DNA of 64,000 nt from Saururus chinensis (taxonomy: Eukaryota; Streptophyta; Magnoliopsida; Piperales; Saururaceae). The notes below the pieces were generated by a model, which saw nothing but the letters and a program-made list of their open reading frames with translations, did no database searches and was not told where the DNA came from. This document shows, piece after piece, positions 1-12,952 of this stretch. A program made the position numbers and the translations under genes. The number at the start of each line of letters is the position of its first letter. Position 1 is the stretch's first letter. The stretch is taken from contig CP141140.1 of NCBI GenBank assembly GCA_035235625.1, forward strand, positions 48,417,351 to 48,481,350. Reading direction: 5' to 3'.

Positions 1-2238
1 GGGTTTTGCTGTAAATGAAGAGAAGTTGGCTATAGATAGGTAGGTTTTATGAAAATCCTTAAAGGTCCCAGAATAGGTGATGTAAGATGCTGAGGATTTA
101 CCACAATTTACTTGAGTGAAAATCCCTGTTGAATTGGATCTATGTATTTTAAGGGGCTGTTTGGAAATTGAATTTTCATGGATTCTGCCCCAATTCCAGT
201 CCAAATTATTGGAATCATGTTTGTGTATGAAAGGTGGACGAAATTAAAAATTCTGCCTCTAATTCATTTCGAGCCTGAATATACCGGAATCACCGAATCA
301 CCTTGTGAGGTGATTCTGGCTCCCAGCCCCTGTTATTTTTTAATGGTTACCTCTCATATCGTTTTGAGTCTAGAGAAGCGTGCTATATAGGTGAGGCCCA
401 CTTTAAAAGTTCAAAACCACTGACCCTCGTGGGATTTTGTTTAATAGGGATCGAATTTATGAGCACAATAGTACCTAGAACGTGCATATTTGTGTTTGGG
501 AGAGAGAATTATATTAGTTTAAAGTTTAAAAAATAGGTATAATGCGACATCCAATTTTATTCTAAAAACTTCCATTACCAAACATAATTCTGATTCGTTG
601 GTGAATAATTCGAAAATTCTGCTTCCATTTCTACTTTCGTTTTTAAAAAATTTAACACACAAACAGCCCCCTAAATGCAAAGACTGGCTGTCAAATATGT
701 TCTCTGACACTGTAGCATAAAGCAACTTTATTGGTAGTACATCAATATGGTCGCCAGATGAATGGTGATATCTAGATATAGGCATAATTTTAACTCAAAC
801 AATAGATTTTCTTTTTTCTTTACGTTGTTTTTGGCATGTTTGAAAATATCTGGTGCAAGAGAGGGACAGTATAACGTTAAACATGTACATGAGAATGTTG
901 TGATGGGCCAAATTTTCTCTTTCACATTTTTGTGATGGAGTTTCTCAAGGCTCTTTAAAATGATGTGATGAACAATTTTGATTCAAGATATCAATGGTTT
1001 TTTAGTAAGATGATGTGGTTTGGCTCATTTAGTTTGTTTGGATCAGTTTTAAGTTGGATGTAGTGGGCTTTTAATGCCATGATGTTTTTAGGAATGGTTC
1101 TTGGTAGATATGGTTGCCATTTTTCTTTGCAAATGTGGAAAGAAATTGGTTACAAAATTAGACTTGATGAGATTAAGAGTAATCATATGAGGTTGATAAT
1201 AATATGAGTTGAGTCTGGTTACAGGCTCTTCTGGCAACTTGGTATAAAACTTGAAAGTAGGGCCACACTTGAGAGGTGCCTTGACTCAAATACTATGAGG
1301 CTTGATTTGCTATATTTTATATGTATATATACCATAGTTAAATTATTTATACAATTTATGCTAAGCATTAAATTGATTTTTATACATATGTTAGCGTAAT
1401 AATATTGCTTGACAGTATAATAATTTTTAGCATATATAATTTTACAACTATAATTATAATTATAATTATAATCAAGAAAAGCCTTTTTCCAACAATATGA
1501 GGTCGGTGACATGGATCTCAACAATAATCTTAACAACAATAGTAATTAAGAATATATTAATTACTATAACTTTTCATTTATATTAATTAAAATTTCTAGC
1601 TATTTTGACTCTGCTTGACTCAGCTCAGAAGATGATCAAACTTGAGTTGAGTTGGCAAGCTACTTGGATTGTATAGGCATTGCATGCAATAAATTTGTAC
1701 TCTGAAATTAGTTCTAGCTGAAGTCGACCTAATTGTTCGTTTAGGTCTTTTGGCCCTGTTTATTGGGGACCTCTTTCTTTCTTTCTATTGCTTGGAATTA
1801 TCTTAGTTACGATTTGATAGTTTCTTCTATCATTTACATGTTTACAACAAAGATTTTGTTAATTCTCAATTGGAGCTTTATATCTGACCTTACTGTGAAT
1901 TTCTACTCCTGTTTTTGTGAATTGATGTTAATTTTTAAGTGTCATTTTCTTTTTAAATTTTTTTGTAATATAATGCTTAATGAGTTTTTGAAATCAGATC
2001 TTATATGCTATCTATTGCAAAAAATGATCCTTTTTTTAAATGTTTCACATTGATAATCTGTGCAGCATGTGATGCTTTTGTGTGTGTCTAGTCATGCCAT
2101 AATTATTCCTGAACATAACCCAAAAAAATTGCTGCAGAATCGGGTTAAGCTGAGTGAAAACAGGTGTATGAATAGACATACCCGATGCTTTTATTTTGTT
2201 TCTTTTTTAAAGTTCTGTTTCTGCGTGGTTTTGTTTAG
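1..2238 (+). other. Partial intron of CCT7 at the window edge
   Basis: I find no CCT7 coding sequence here. The exon that should precede the GDGTT exon (roughly the first 90 residues of the protein) is not visible, so the window starts inside an intron. The stretch is AT-rich, with a simple TATAAT-type tract near 1447-1471 and one inverted-repeat element at 152-674. The acceptor AG at 2237-2238 follows a T-rich stretch. Confidence 0.75.
152..674. mobile_element. Non-autonomous inverted-repeat element (MITE-like)
   Basis: The left end carries GGGGCTGTTTG (from 154) and the right end carries its complement CAAACAGCCCC (to about 670). No convincing target-site duplication was found. The interior around 388-520 resembles part of the solo LTR at 59784-62020: both have a GTGGGACCCACTT-like block and then a TACCTAGAACG block. 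No coding potential was seen. The class (hAT-like or a processed LTR-derived element) is uncertain. Confidence 0.5.
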
Positions 2239-5200
2239 GTTGGTGATGGAACAACAACTGTAGTACTTCTGGCAGGAGAGTTTTTGAAAGCGGCCAAGCC
2301 CTTTATTGAGGATGGTGTCCACCCTCAGAATCTCATCCGGAGTTATCGGACTGCTTGCTATTTGGTCTGGTGATCTTTTTTGTAACACTCTTTTGAGTAA
2401 AGGTTGGAGATTGGATTTATAATAGTAGTAATTCTTCTGTAGGCTATTGATAAAATTAAAGAGCTTGCTGCCAGCATTGAAGGAAAGAGTCTTGAAGAGA
2501 AGAAAAGCCTGTTGGCCAAATGTGCTGCTACTACTCTATCTTCAAAGCTTATCGGTGGTGAAAAGGAGTTTTTTGCATATATGGTTGTGGATGCTGTACT
2601 TGCTATTGGCACTGATGACAGATTAAACTTAATAGGGATTAAAAAGGTACTTGTGTGGATTAGGGATAATTAATTGCTTACATATTTCTGTTTGGTTGCA
2701 TAATATGCAGTTGCAAATGCTGGCTTTTGTCCATTTTTTAGAATCCATATATCCATTGGATTGGTCCATATTGCAAGTTGTATCCCTGTATAAAATGCAA
2801 TCTAATATGGCCAGGAGTCTTGATCTTAGCTTTTGACGACTTTGAGTGCAATACATTTCCCTATTATAAATTTGTATTTGATGTCCTTGTTACCACTGTG
2901 TATTAGAGGGCTAGAAAAGGTGTTAAGCAGCCTATTAAGTATCTTAGAAAAATTATGTTCTAAATAGTCTGTAGATCGTTAGTTCTTATTGGTGTACTCA
3001 CGTATTCAGTGCCTTCCAACCAGTTAGCAGTATTCTGTCATAATATTTTATTGATAAAGGTCTGAACTCAGTACTTGGATTGTGACTTCATGCTTGTACC
3101 TATTATGTATATATATTTATATATATTGTGCACACACAAGTACACATATCTTGACATTGGAATCTTTGAGCATTAGCTGGTCTGTGCATGCAAATACGCT
3201 TGTGTGCATAATGTGTATCATATTGTTTGACCTTGCAATCACTGTCATTTGTGTACTATATTGGTGCCAAAGTGAATTGTTTTAAAACTGGATGGGAGGT
3301 AAGAGAGGCCAGATGGAACTGTACCTTCTCTCTGATTTTTTCTGGTTATTGCATTATACAAAACCTCTTTAGCCTTTTAATTCTGTACCCATCTGAATTT
3401 TTAAACATTACTGTAAGTGCATTGAGAGCTCATACTTTGTAATGGGTAAGTAGTGATATTATTGATGGCATTTGCTAGCAAACAGAATATTGTTGAACTG
3501 AGTTCCTAACGAATATTAGAAACTATTAAGATGGTATTGACTTACGATTTTTCTTATTTATAAATCCTTTTTATTCTTTGCCCCTTTGTCTTATCTGTTA
3601 TTGGGTACCTCATATTGGATTGTGTGGTAATCTAACATTTTTCTGAAGGTTCCTGGAGGTAACATGCGAGATTCATTTCTGGTGAATGGTGTTGCTTTTA
3701 AGAAGACCTTCTCTTACGCTGGGTTTGAGCAACAACCAAAGAAATTTTTAAATCCAAAAATTCTCCTTTTGAATATAGAATTAGAATTGAAGTCTGAAAA
3801 AGAAAATGCTGAAATTAGGTGGGTTTCCATTTTCTTTTATTGTTTTTGTGCATTCTAAGTATTTCAATCCTTCTTGGCAAAAAAAGGCACTACTGACTTT
3901 GCCAGTGTTTACCTCCAGACTGTCTGATCCACTACAGTATCAGTCCATTGTAGATGCTGAATGGAATATCATATATGATAAGTTGGACAAGTGTGTGCTT
4001 AGTGGAGCCAAAATCGTCCTCTCACGTCTTGCTATTGGTGACTTAGCAACACAGGTGATTGTTCTTCCCTGAGGCTATGTTTAGTTTGTCTTTTTTCCTC
4101 TAACTATAACTTTCTATTCATTTTCAGTATTTTGCGGACCGAGATATCTTCTGTGCTGGCCGTGTGACTGAAGAGGATTTGCAACGGGTGGCTGCTGCAA
4201 CTGGTGGAACTGTGCAGACATCTGTGAACAACGTTGTTGATGAGGTTCTTTCATGTTAATCATTTAACTCAAAAACTAATACTTCCTCTGTCCCATTTTA
4301 ATAGTCTGATTTACTTTTTTAAAATGAAAAAATGTTATTTCATTTTGAAAAACCAAATCGGACTATTAAAGTGTGATGAAGGGAGTATTTTAGATGCCAA
4401 TTGTTGTGCTTTGATTAAGATTTTTTTGACACTTGAGATGAGACATCTATTGATAGCACTTTATTATTTAGGGGTGTTTGGATGCATATTTTGAGGGAAA
4501 AAAATGCTTCTTTTACCAAAAGTGGTTTTTGTCAACATAAATGAAATTGGGCTTTTGTTTGGATCTCTCCTTTTGAACACCTCTAGGGGAAAAACTGGGC
4601 ATTGGGGTGGCTTTTGCTTTTGGTCTGTGAAATGTCTAGAATACACAGAAAAACATGGAGGAGAATAATTACCTTAGGATGATGCTATCTTTTCAAAAAA
4701 TTCCCACCAGAAAGGGACTTTCTATGGGAATCCTCCTCCCCATAGAAAGTCCCTTTCCTGTTAATTCATCCAGAATTGATATTAAAGTCCCTTTATTGGG
4801 TTTTTGGGTGGATAAGCCCATTTCTGCCTGAAATAGCCCATCCAAACAAAAAAAAATGCAGAAATGGGCTTTCCACCCCTAAAAGGGGCTATCTTTTCCT
4901 TGGAAATGTGCCTTCCAAATGCCCCCTTTATTACTCACCGTTCTCCCTAAGATATATCTCCATTCACCAGTATTTTGAGGAGGAGAATGGAGTGGCAGTC
5001 ATTTTTCACGTCAGTCATTCTCTTATGACCATTTTTTTATTGCTAGTTGTGTTGATATGATGTTTCTTTTTTGACCGCCCAGAAGAGGTCTCGAAAAAAT
5101 TTTCTTGCCAACTTATTGTTCTTACTTTTTGGTGGGTCATAAACTATCTGAAGATATGATCTGTATTTTATGTGGAATTGCCTATTAAAAGCAAAACAGT

Positions 5201-8200
5201 AGGCAGTAGTGCAGATCAAGCTGGGCAAGGGGGTTTGCGAGTGATTCTGAAAGCTAACATATTATCTATTTTTATCTGTATTTCTGAGGCTGGACTGAAC
5301 TGAGTGGTAGGATCGACAACATCTGGATTTGGGCCTTAAAAGCAGAGAGGTGCTGGCTCAAGCAGTTGATCTGACGTTTCTAATTGATCCAGAATTGAAC
5401 CACCAGATGGTCGTCCAACCACCCAGTTTAAGCTTTAAGTTCTACAAATGTGGAAAATCTAAATCACATACTTGAATGCTCTATATACTGAAGCAGGGAA
5501 TGCAGTTTCACGTGATCTTGCCGAGATCTCAATCTTGCCAAGAGGAATTAAGTTTTTTTCTTTGGTGAGAATTTGCCTGTATCTTGTTTGATCTTGCAGA
5601 ATATGCAAGCTTCCTTCTCATTTTTTCTATCTATGGCAATATTTTTTCCGTATTAGAATCCATCAAGTAATAATCTATTGAGAATTCAAAGATTAAAAGC
5701 TTTGGATTTGATGCCGTTCTGATTGTCATTATCATCATAATATATACACTTTACCAATTGTCTGCAATTGGCTATGCATATCTGCCTTGCCAGGTGTTTC
5801 TGTAAAACAATTTTCCATGTCCAGCTCGTTGATATCAATTTTTTTTACTGCTAAATCTTTTCAAGTCAATATTTCCATTTCTCTATTTTTCCTTTTTGAG
5901 TCTCCACTGGGCACGGGAACCACCTTAATTTTTTTTTCCTTTAAAAAGTCTGTTGGAAATAATCATAAACTCCTCTTCCTAAGGCATCAGTTTCTACTAG
6001 TGTCAACTTTTGTAGGTTTTCCACTCATCCATTTGAACATTCTCATATTTGCCACCCTTAAATCTTATCTGTATGGCTTTCCTAAGTAGTCAACATTTCT
6101 TTAAACAAATTTACCTGCCCACAGATGTTGTTTGGAGTCTTGATGGAGAAACTTTGTAGATGAGAAGCTTATGGAAGCCCCTTCTTGGGGTCCCACAGAG
6201 GTGGGACTAGGCGAAGGATCATTCTTTAGATTGGGGCCCATTAAATTTCAGTTCAATTTGAGAGTTGAATCTCACTCATCTGCCCTTTCAAATCAGGGAT
6301 CCTGAAAGGCCCATTTGATAGGCCTGTCCTTTCTGATGCTCATGTAGTTTAACGACACAGCATTGTTTAGGGGATCACCTATTTAAAATTATACTTCTAA
6401 TGCTTTACTCTACATGGAACCTGTGCAAATGTACTAGATTACATGTGTTTTTTTTTTATGTGTTAGGTGACTTGTTCACTCTTTTCCTTGAATTCTGAAT
6501 TCTCAGCCATTTCTGAGTTGTTGGATCTTAAGCAGGGAGATGAGTATGACAACTTCAATTGGGCTGAAATTTTTTGGAGGATGCTCTTTTTAACCTTTCT
6601 CACCCCTCATCTCTCCATGTTTAGATAGGACATTGGATACATAGTTCAACATGCATAATTTTGAGAAGAATGTCAACTTCTAGTACATGCCTTGACCTAT
6701 GATATCTTACAGTTATAGGTTTGACATAGCATATTTACGAGTCATAGTTGTATGTGACTAGGTTCTTGGATCATGTGAGGTTTTTGAAGAAAAGCAAGTG
6801 GGAAATGAGCGGTTCAATATATTCAGTGGTTGTCCTTCTGGTCAGACAGCAACTTTTGTTCTCCGTGGTGGGGCAGATCAGGTAAGTGATTGTTATGCAT
6901 TATTGTTTAATTCTGTTTGCGCAATATTGAGATTAAGCATTCGGCATCTGAACCGGAATCCCAATCTGGGGTTGTCTAATTGAACTTTTTGTATGTATAC
7001 CAGTTTATTGAAGAAGCTGAGCGGAGCCTTCATGATGCCATAATGATTGTACGAAGAGCTGTGAAAAATTCCACCGTTGTTCCTGGGGGTGGTGCCATTG
7101 ATGTAAGCCTTATTAGACACTTTTTGTCCTCTTTGGAAGATGATCTCTAGTTCTTACTAATTCAATTATTCTATGTGACAGATGGAACTTAGTAGGTTTT
7201 TGAGACAGCATTCAAGGACAATAGAGGGCAAGTCACAGCTATTTATAAATGCTTATGCAAAAGCACTTGAGGTGGGCACAATATGAATATATTATACACT
7301 TATTTACAACTTCGTATAGAAGGGTAAATTTAGCAGTATGCTTTTCTCAAAAATCTTGATGATCTCTGATTTATTTATGGTCTGTTTCAATCTTGGAAGA
7401 TTTTTTTCAGATCCTCTACATGGATTGTGTTCCAGACTTTTTTGTTCAATTTGTCCTGCATTGACTGATATTAAAGTGCATAATAAGAATCACATAAAAC
7501 AAAAAAAAAACGGTTTTTAATGGTTCATAGTACCAGCATTAGAAAAGGAAAGGCAGTGTACTGTTTGTGGTTCTTAGATTTGTATTTGTTCTCTCATTCT
7601 GTTTAAGACTTTCTTTAAGCCAAGTGTGAATGTCTTCTCCATGTGATCAGATATGAAACCTGAATCATTTAGTTGCTTAGGGGTAATAATATGGTTTTGA
7701 CAATGCATTTCCTGGTGTAAGCATGGGGAACTACCTTGCAGGGTGTGTTCTTGTATGTGATACACATGCAATTTTTTCAGTTGATTTCTTTGAGTTCTCA
7801 TTTATCTTATGCAAATGGCTAAATAATTATCGTCAAAATTTTATTAAATATTTTGTCCTGTGCAGATCATCCCACGCCAGCTCTGTGACAATGCTGGCTT
7901 TGATGCAACAGATGTGCTCAACAAACTTCGACAAAAACATGCACTCCCATCTGGTTAGATTCTTTGTGTGCTAAAGTATAACATCTTTTTTTCTACTGAG
8001 AAATTGAGCCATGAATAATTTGAGAAATATTTGGAATCAATGGGGAGAGATGTGTAAGTTTAGTAGTCTAGTGTTTTACATATTTCGTGACCAGACTTAT
8101 ATAACTTATTGATGTGTAAGAATTACGCCTGTCAGTAAATGGTTAGTGTGTTTGTTGAGTCATGGGCTGAATCTCGATTTGATGGATCCTCTGGAGTGAA

Positions 8201-11200
8201 ATCGTGTTGAAGATGCTGACTTGGTTGTTAGGAGCCAGTTCCTGCCATTTTGAGGGTAAAGATGATCAGTGTAGAGTGTTTTTGTTTTAATTAATTGCAA
8301 AAAATTAGTGGGAATGGGAAATTTCCGTTTGGCAATTGAATTCCATTGAACACGTTTGAATGCCTGTTTGAATGGACTGCATTCTAACATGATTGATAGT
8401 TCTGCCCGAGAAGAATGGTCATCTATTCTATTGTTTGCTATCTAATTCACGAACGTGCATGATCAAACTTTGGATACTGGTATGCATTTTTTCATGTTTG
8501 AATGGCGAGTAGGCTGCTACTTTTGAATGGGATCAAATGTAAGAAGTACGAGATTCACTCTTGCAGGACAGTTGAATGTGTTAAAAGTGGCTTCATTTGT
8601 GTTCAGGTGGCTTTGCACGCCATTGCGCACTGAATACAAAATTTCCTATTTTGAGCCCACAATGTGCCTTCTTGTCATTTCAAATTAGGACTGGAATTTT
8701 CATTGACCCAGATAGCTATAGCCTTTTGCTTTGGCTTGTGGCAAAGGCCTTCTATCCATTGTTTTCACCAGAAAAATTTGATTCTTAAGAAGAGACTTCC
8801 CCCCCTTTTTCAACTTGTCTATGCTTTAATGACTTGCTTTTAATTCAAGTTTTAGAAGACTAGTTTAATGATTTTGCCTCTTACATCATTGACTGGATTT
8901 TGAATTTACACACTATCAAAACAAAGCACACACTGTTTGTGGATCCTGCTTTGGAAGGTGTGTCGGGAGCATTTAAGGGATTTGATCTGCAGAAAACTGA
9001 GAGAATGATGCGTGAAATGAAGAATTTGTCAAGTAACATGAAGGTGAAAGACAGGCAAAGAAGTGGATTGCCGAGGTGCATCCAAGGTGGGTAGAAGATT
9101 ACATGTTCATAGTGGGGTGGGGGTTGATGCCAGCTTATGCGTTGAAAAGTGCGCGAGTTGTGGGTTTGGCCGGGACAAGAGCATTCCACGATTTTTCCCT
9201 TTCTGTGTAAAAGCAACTTGTGTGTTGACTTTGTATGTGGTTGATTAAATTAATTGCATATTTCATACTTAAGATAATTAGATACCTAGTTAATAGTAGG
9301 GTAATTGCTGCGTGAACTTGTTGCCATTTTGATTGCTAGTTGGTAGCTTAATTAGGTTATTAATTGGTTGCAGTCATTCCAAATTTATCTAATTTGATTC
9401 TTCAAAATCCACACACAGTTGAATGGACATCGTTTTGCATGTTTTTCTAACATGTCCTAGAAAATATTTACAGAATGCATGTGAACTTGTAAAATGGATA
9501 TTGGTACCAATTCAGAGATAGAAATTAACGGGGAAAAACTATGGAAATAGATAACTACAATTTAATTGGAGAAAAGCTAGCCAAAATTTTCTTTTTTATT
9601 AAAAAAAATTTAAAGAAGAAAAGCTCTTATAATTACGTGATTCATAATTTATTTTGTATGTCTTTTTGTTTGAATAAATCCCCCTATTAGAAGAATTGAA
9701 TTGTAGAGGTGCTAACCAAGATAGGGAAGCAAAGTTGTGCTTATTCTATTGTCTGCCTTAAGCATTTAGAATATATACATGGATGCTGTCCTATTGACAA
9801 TAAATCTTTAATGATTTGGTTGTTACTAAATTATTATTACTTACCCTTACCAGTTGACAATGTTGTTGCACTGTAAATTTAGCGTGCTTGTATCGCTAAG
9901 GCTTCCATTGTTGTTAACATTTACTTTTGTTTACTGCAATGCTTGACAGTACACATGGGCCAGAGGACATTGGCACGTATAAAACTTTGCCATGGACTTT
10001 TTGCATAATTTATTGCTCATTGGCTCAAATGAATGAGGACAAGAACCTAAATTAGTTGTATAGCAAACAGTGCACATCTTTACGTGAGGGGATGATGGCC
10101 ATCTACTCTTTGTAGGGTCCACAGGCAGTGTGACGGAGAAGCTAGGTGCAAGACCGCTTTCAGAAGACATTGTCAGATATCAACGTTGTTTGATGTCCAA
10201 TCATATGCAGAAGGCTAGTAACTATATGATAAATGTCTGCAAAACCCCAAGAGGAGGATGAAGGGGTAATCTTGGGCACTTGCTCATAATATTAGATGGC
10301 AGTTGAAGAAATCAGCTAAAAGAACAGAGGCTGGTTGACCTGCTTATGTAACATACGATGCTGAGGAGAAATGGAAATGTGCTTGAAGTTTCCAAAAAGC
10401 ATATTTTTCTTTTACCAAAGAAATTAGATTGGCTTGTTAAAGTTGATGAAATTTCTATTTAAGTCAAAAGAAAATGGAAAAAACTAATGGAACCACATGC
10501 ATATTTGAAATATGCACCGTGGCTCATTGCAAGCCATCGGATGGAGATCCGATGACACTGTATTTAAGGGGTTGGGCAGGTTATAAAAATCTGCTCGCTT
10601 CCCAGGCCACGTGAATGTAATCGTGCAGCTGCAAGCCACCTAGTGCATGCAGTATTGCGTATGCTGGGCATGATTTTCAGTCTCGGTGAGTTCTTGGATC
10701 TTGGATCTCAGTTGGTAAGTGAGATTTTTGGGGGATGGATCTTGCCATCTGGCCCTTCACAGATTGATCATGGTTGCTGTAAAAGTGCAGATTGACGGTG
10801 TTCAGTTTCTTAGCTGTTTATTCTTCTTCTTATTATTCATTATTATTACTATTATTATTATTATGGAGAAATCTAGCCTGTGCTGCAGCTTCAGCGCTGG
10901 CAAGCCCTCTGGCCGTCGGATCATGACCAGGGCCATGATCTGATGGCCAGGGTGCTAGCCAGCGCTGGCTAGACAACCTCTATTATTATTTGATTTGCGT
11001 GAATATGTTATTGAACAATATCCTTTTTACTAAGCGCTTCACCACTGTTGTGATGCTTCTCTAGCTTGAATGAACGCTGTACTTGAACTTGATTCTTTGA
11101 GTATAGGAATAATTTCTTTTGCATTAGGTGGCCTGGGTATGCCCTGGCTCTTGTAGGGTTCAAATGGGGCGCTTATTGTGAGTAAAATAATTTGGCCATA

Positions 11201-12952
11201 GTATATCATCTTCTGCAAAATAACTGGGAGCTGGATTCTTGACTGACATCTGTTTAATTAATGACAGGTGAAGGTGCACCATATGGAGTGGATATTAATA
11301 CTGGTGGGATTGCGGATTCATTTGCCAATTTTGTGTGGGAACCTGCTGTTGTGAAGGTAGAAAACAGTCTCCAATTCTGTGTACATAGCGAAAAATTTTC
11401 TTTTCAAGTTGTGTGAATCTTTCATTGGCTTTGCATTCTTAAGGTGTAATATTTTTTTTCTGTACAGATAAATGCAATAAATGCCGCTACCGAAGCAGCT
11501 TGTCTTATTCTGAGTGTAGATGAAACAGTGAAGAATCCGAAGGTAAAACTAGGCCCAATTCAATTTTGCAGGAGATCAAATTGAGCATAATTTTAGCATA
11601 GGTTTTATTGTGCGTGTAGCCCTTTCATATGCTTCTCCTCAGGAAATGCTCTTTTCTTTCAATGCTTTTTTCAAGTTACACTATTAATCGATATCTGATC
11701 CTTTTCAGCAGAACCCATTTGTTTATTTTGCGGTGAAGGTTATGAGGTTCCATATCACTGTGCCTGCCGGTTTTTCTCTTTGTTTGTTCCTCATTTTGAA
11801 TGTAGAAGGCATCATTTTAAATGTACTGCTAGAAAGGAAAATAATATAAGTGGCTCTCTTCTGACGGACTGACTCGATTTGGAGGGTCCCTAGGTTCAAT
11901 ATTATGATTGTATATATAAGCATTCTCTCATATGTATAATTTAGGTTGAAGTATTTGGTTAGTTATTAATCGGGTATGCTTGTCCCAGTTTGAATTGACT
12001 TTTGGCATTTAAATAATCCCGGGTGGGTGGTAAGAGAGTGGGGATTCGAACTTAGATGTCTTGAAATTATTCTCTTTATATAGGCATGCATCTATAATGA
12101 AATGTTTTCTTGTTGGTGGCTTTTGTTGCTTTAATTAGTACCTGAGTTCTTTAATCAGTACGCGAGTTAATGCAGCCTTGAAAATTTCAGATCATCTTGT
12201 CCGTTATAGGGCTTAGCTCTAACTTGTAATGAACTCTTCAGGAACCTATGCTTTTAACGGTAATTATCAGATGTGTTTTTTGATGTTTCAGGATTCAGGA
12301 TGTTTGGCTCCTGGAGTATTATTCTTTGTATTTAATTTCCACTACGACGCCCTTTTTGCTTTTTACCATGGATGTTGGTGAAAGTAATTTGAACTGCTTA
12401 TTGACTCTTTGAGTGCTTACTAATACTTTAGCCATAGACTCTTGACTCTTTGGTGGTATTTTCATGTCATTGAAGCTTAGCTGCACTACACGTAGCCTGT
12501 CCGAGTGACTAGTGTATTCATTCAGTTGGATTCTGATTGGACTTTATAAAGGATGAGTAGTTTGCCGTCGCTTGTTTTAGCCAACCGACCCCACCTATAC
12601 ACATGGTGGATATCCACAGTCTAGATATACACAGACAGTGGATATGAACCAATTGTGTTAAGGGGGTGGGCAGCCTAAAAGAAGGGGTGGTGAACTAATC
12701 TCTTTGTAAATGCTGTCTATTCAGTCATGACTATTAGTTTGTCCTTTAATGGTGTAGTTGTAACTTTTGGGTTGTACAAATTGTCTTGCTATCATGGAGA
12801 TTTAGGCAATAAGAAAATTCATCAAAACATGCTTTAACATAGTACTTTTGCAGTCTGAGAGTGCCCAAGGTGAGGCTGCCGCGAGTGCGATGGGACGGGG
12901 ACGTGGTGGTTCTGGATTTCGTGGCCGTGGCAGAGGCATGCGGAGGCGGTGA
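2239..12952 (+). CDS. CCT7: T-complex protein 1 subunit eta (CCT7), 5'-partial
   Basis: This encodes a subunit of the cytosolic group II chaperonin CCT/TRiC, which folds actin, tubulin and other proteins using ATP. The exons are 2239-2364, 2443-2646, 3649-3818, 3919-4054, 4128-4244, 6762-6881, 7004-7102, 7182-7271, 7866-7953, 11268-11356, 11468-11542 and 12854-12952. All junctions are GT-AG and keep frame, giving 470 codons plus TGA without an internal stop. The first visible exon opens with [15 protein letters not shown], the ATP-hydrolysis GDGTT signature. Later come [98 protein letters not shown] and [20 protein letters not shown]. The tail is rich in Arg and Gly and ends GRGRGMRRR. Plant CCT7 is about 557 residues, so about 90 N-terminal residues lie upstream of the window. 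The second donor context (GTCTGG) is weak. Introns of 2.5, 3.3 and 1.3 kb have grown by TE insertion. The gene looks functional. Confidence 0.97.
4282..4385. mobile_element. Stowaway-type MITE in a CCT7 intron
   Basis: A 104-bp element flanked by TA at 4280-4281 and 4386-4387. The left end reads CTTCCTCTGTCCCATTTTAA and the right end is its imperfect complement (TTAAAGTGTGATGAAGGGAG). The TA duplication, size and CTCCCTCTGTCCC-like ends fit the Tc1/mariner-derived Stowaway class. It lies 38 bp after the donor of intron 4245-6761. Confidence 0.85.
4472..4925. mobile_element. Non-autonomous hAT-like element in a CCT7 intron
   Basis: The ends are GGGGTGTTTGGATGCA on the left and an imperfect complement ending CCAAATGCCCCC on the right. 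CTTTATTA occurs next to both ends and may be an 8-bp target duplication, though the exact boundary is unclear. The interior has a smaller palindrome near 4710-4760 (GGGACTTTCTATGGG facing CCCATAGAAAGTCCC). No ORF of note. Confidence 0.5.
4926..6761 (+). other. Remainder of the CCT7 intron 4245-6761
   Basis: AT-rich intronic DNA with no recognisable coding sequence or further element ends. The acceptor AG at 6760-6761 is followed by GTTCTTGGATCATGTGAG (VLGSCE), which continues the reading frame from the exon ending at 4244. Confidence 0.7.
8891..9210 (+). other. Unexplained ORF pair inside a CCT7 intron
   Basis: Within the 3.3-kb intron 7954-11267 there is an open stretch in one frame (about 8891-9055) reading [20 protein letters not shown] and then a [12 protein letters not shown] segment. 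The reading then appears to pass into another frame (about 9040-9210) with [38 protein letters not shown] and a TAA stop at 9208. The composition looks protein-like, with many charged residues and then a hydrophobic stretch. I do not recognise the family. It could be a captured or retroposed gene fragment with a frameshift, an alternative exon, or chance. No start codon is convincing. Confidence 0.3.
10830..10864. repeat. ATT trinucleotide microsatellite
   Basis: An imperfect (TTA)n tract in the CCT7 intron, just upstream of the hairpin at 10873-10972. Confidence 0.85.
10873..10972. repeat. About 100-bp imperfect hairpin in a CCT7 intron
   Basis: The outer CTAGCC at 10873 pairs with GGCTAG ending at 10972. 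CAGCGCTGGC occurs in both arms. The inner CTGGCCGTCGGATCATG pairs with CATGATCTGATGGCCAG with two mismatches. The left arm carries about 13 extra bases and the loop is about 8 bases. It is GC-rich against an AT-rich intron. It could be a tiny foldback transposon or a precursor-like hairpin; the sequence alone does not decide. Confidence 0.7.
11543..12853 (+). other. Last CCT7 intron
   Basis: 1.3 kb of AT-rich intron between the NPK exon and the Arg/Gly-rich tail exon. I see no coding sequence. A tRNA B-box-like GTTCGAATCCCC occurs on the minus strand near 12040-12052, without a clear A box. Confidence 0.6.

Noticed and set aside
1763-2053. 96-codon hydrophobic ORF upstream of the first visible CCT7 exon
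   Set aside because: Phe/Leu/Ile-rich translation of T-rich intron sequence. It has no similarity to the missing CCT7 N-terminus.
12000-12080. Possible SINE or tRNA relic (minus-strand GTTCGAATCCCC)
   Set aside because: Only a B-box-like motif is present. No A box at the right distance, no cloverleaf and no A- or T-rich tail with target duplication.
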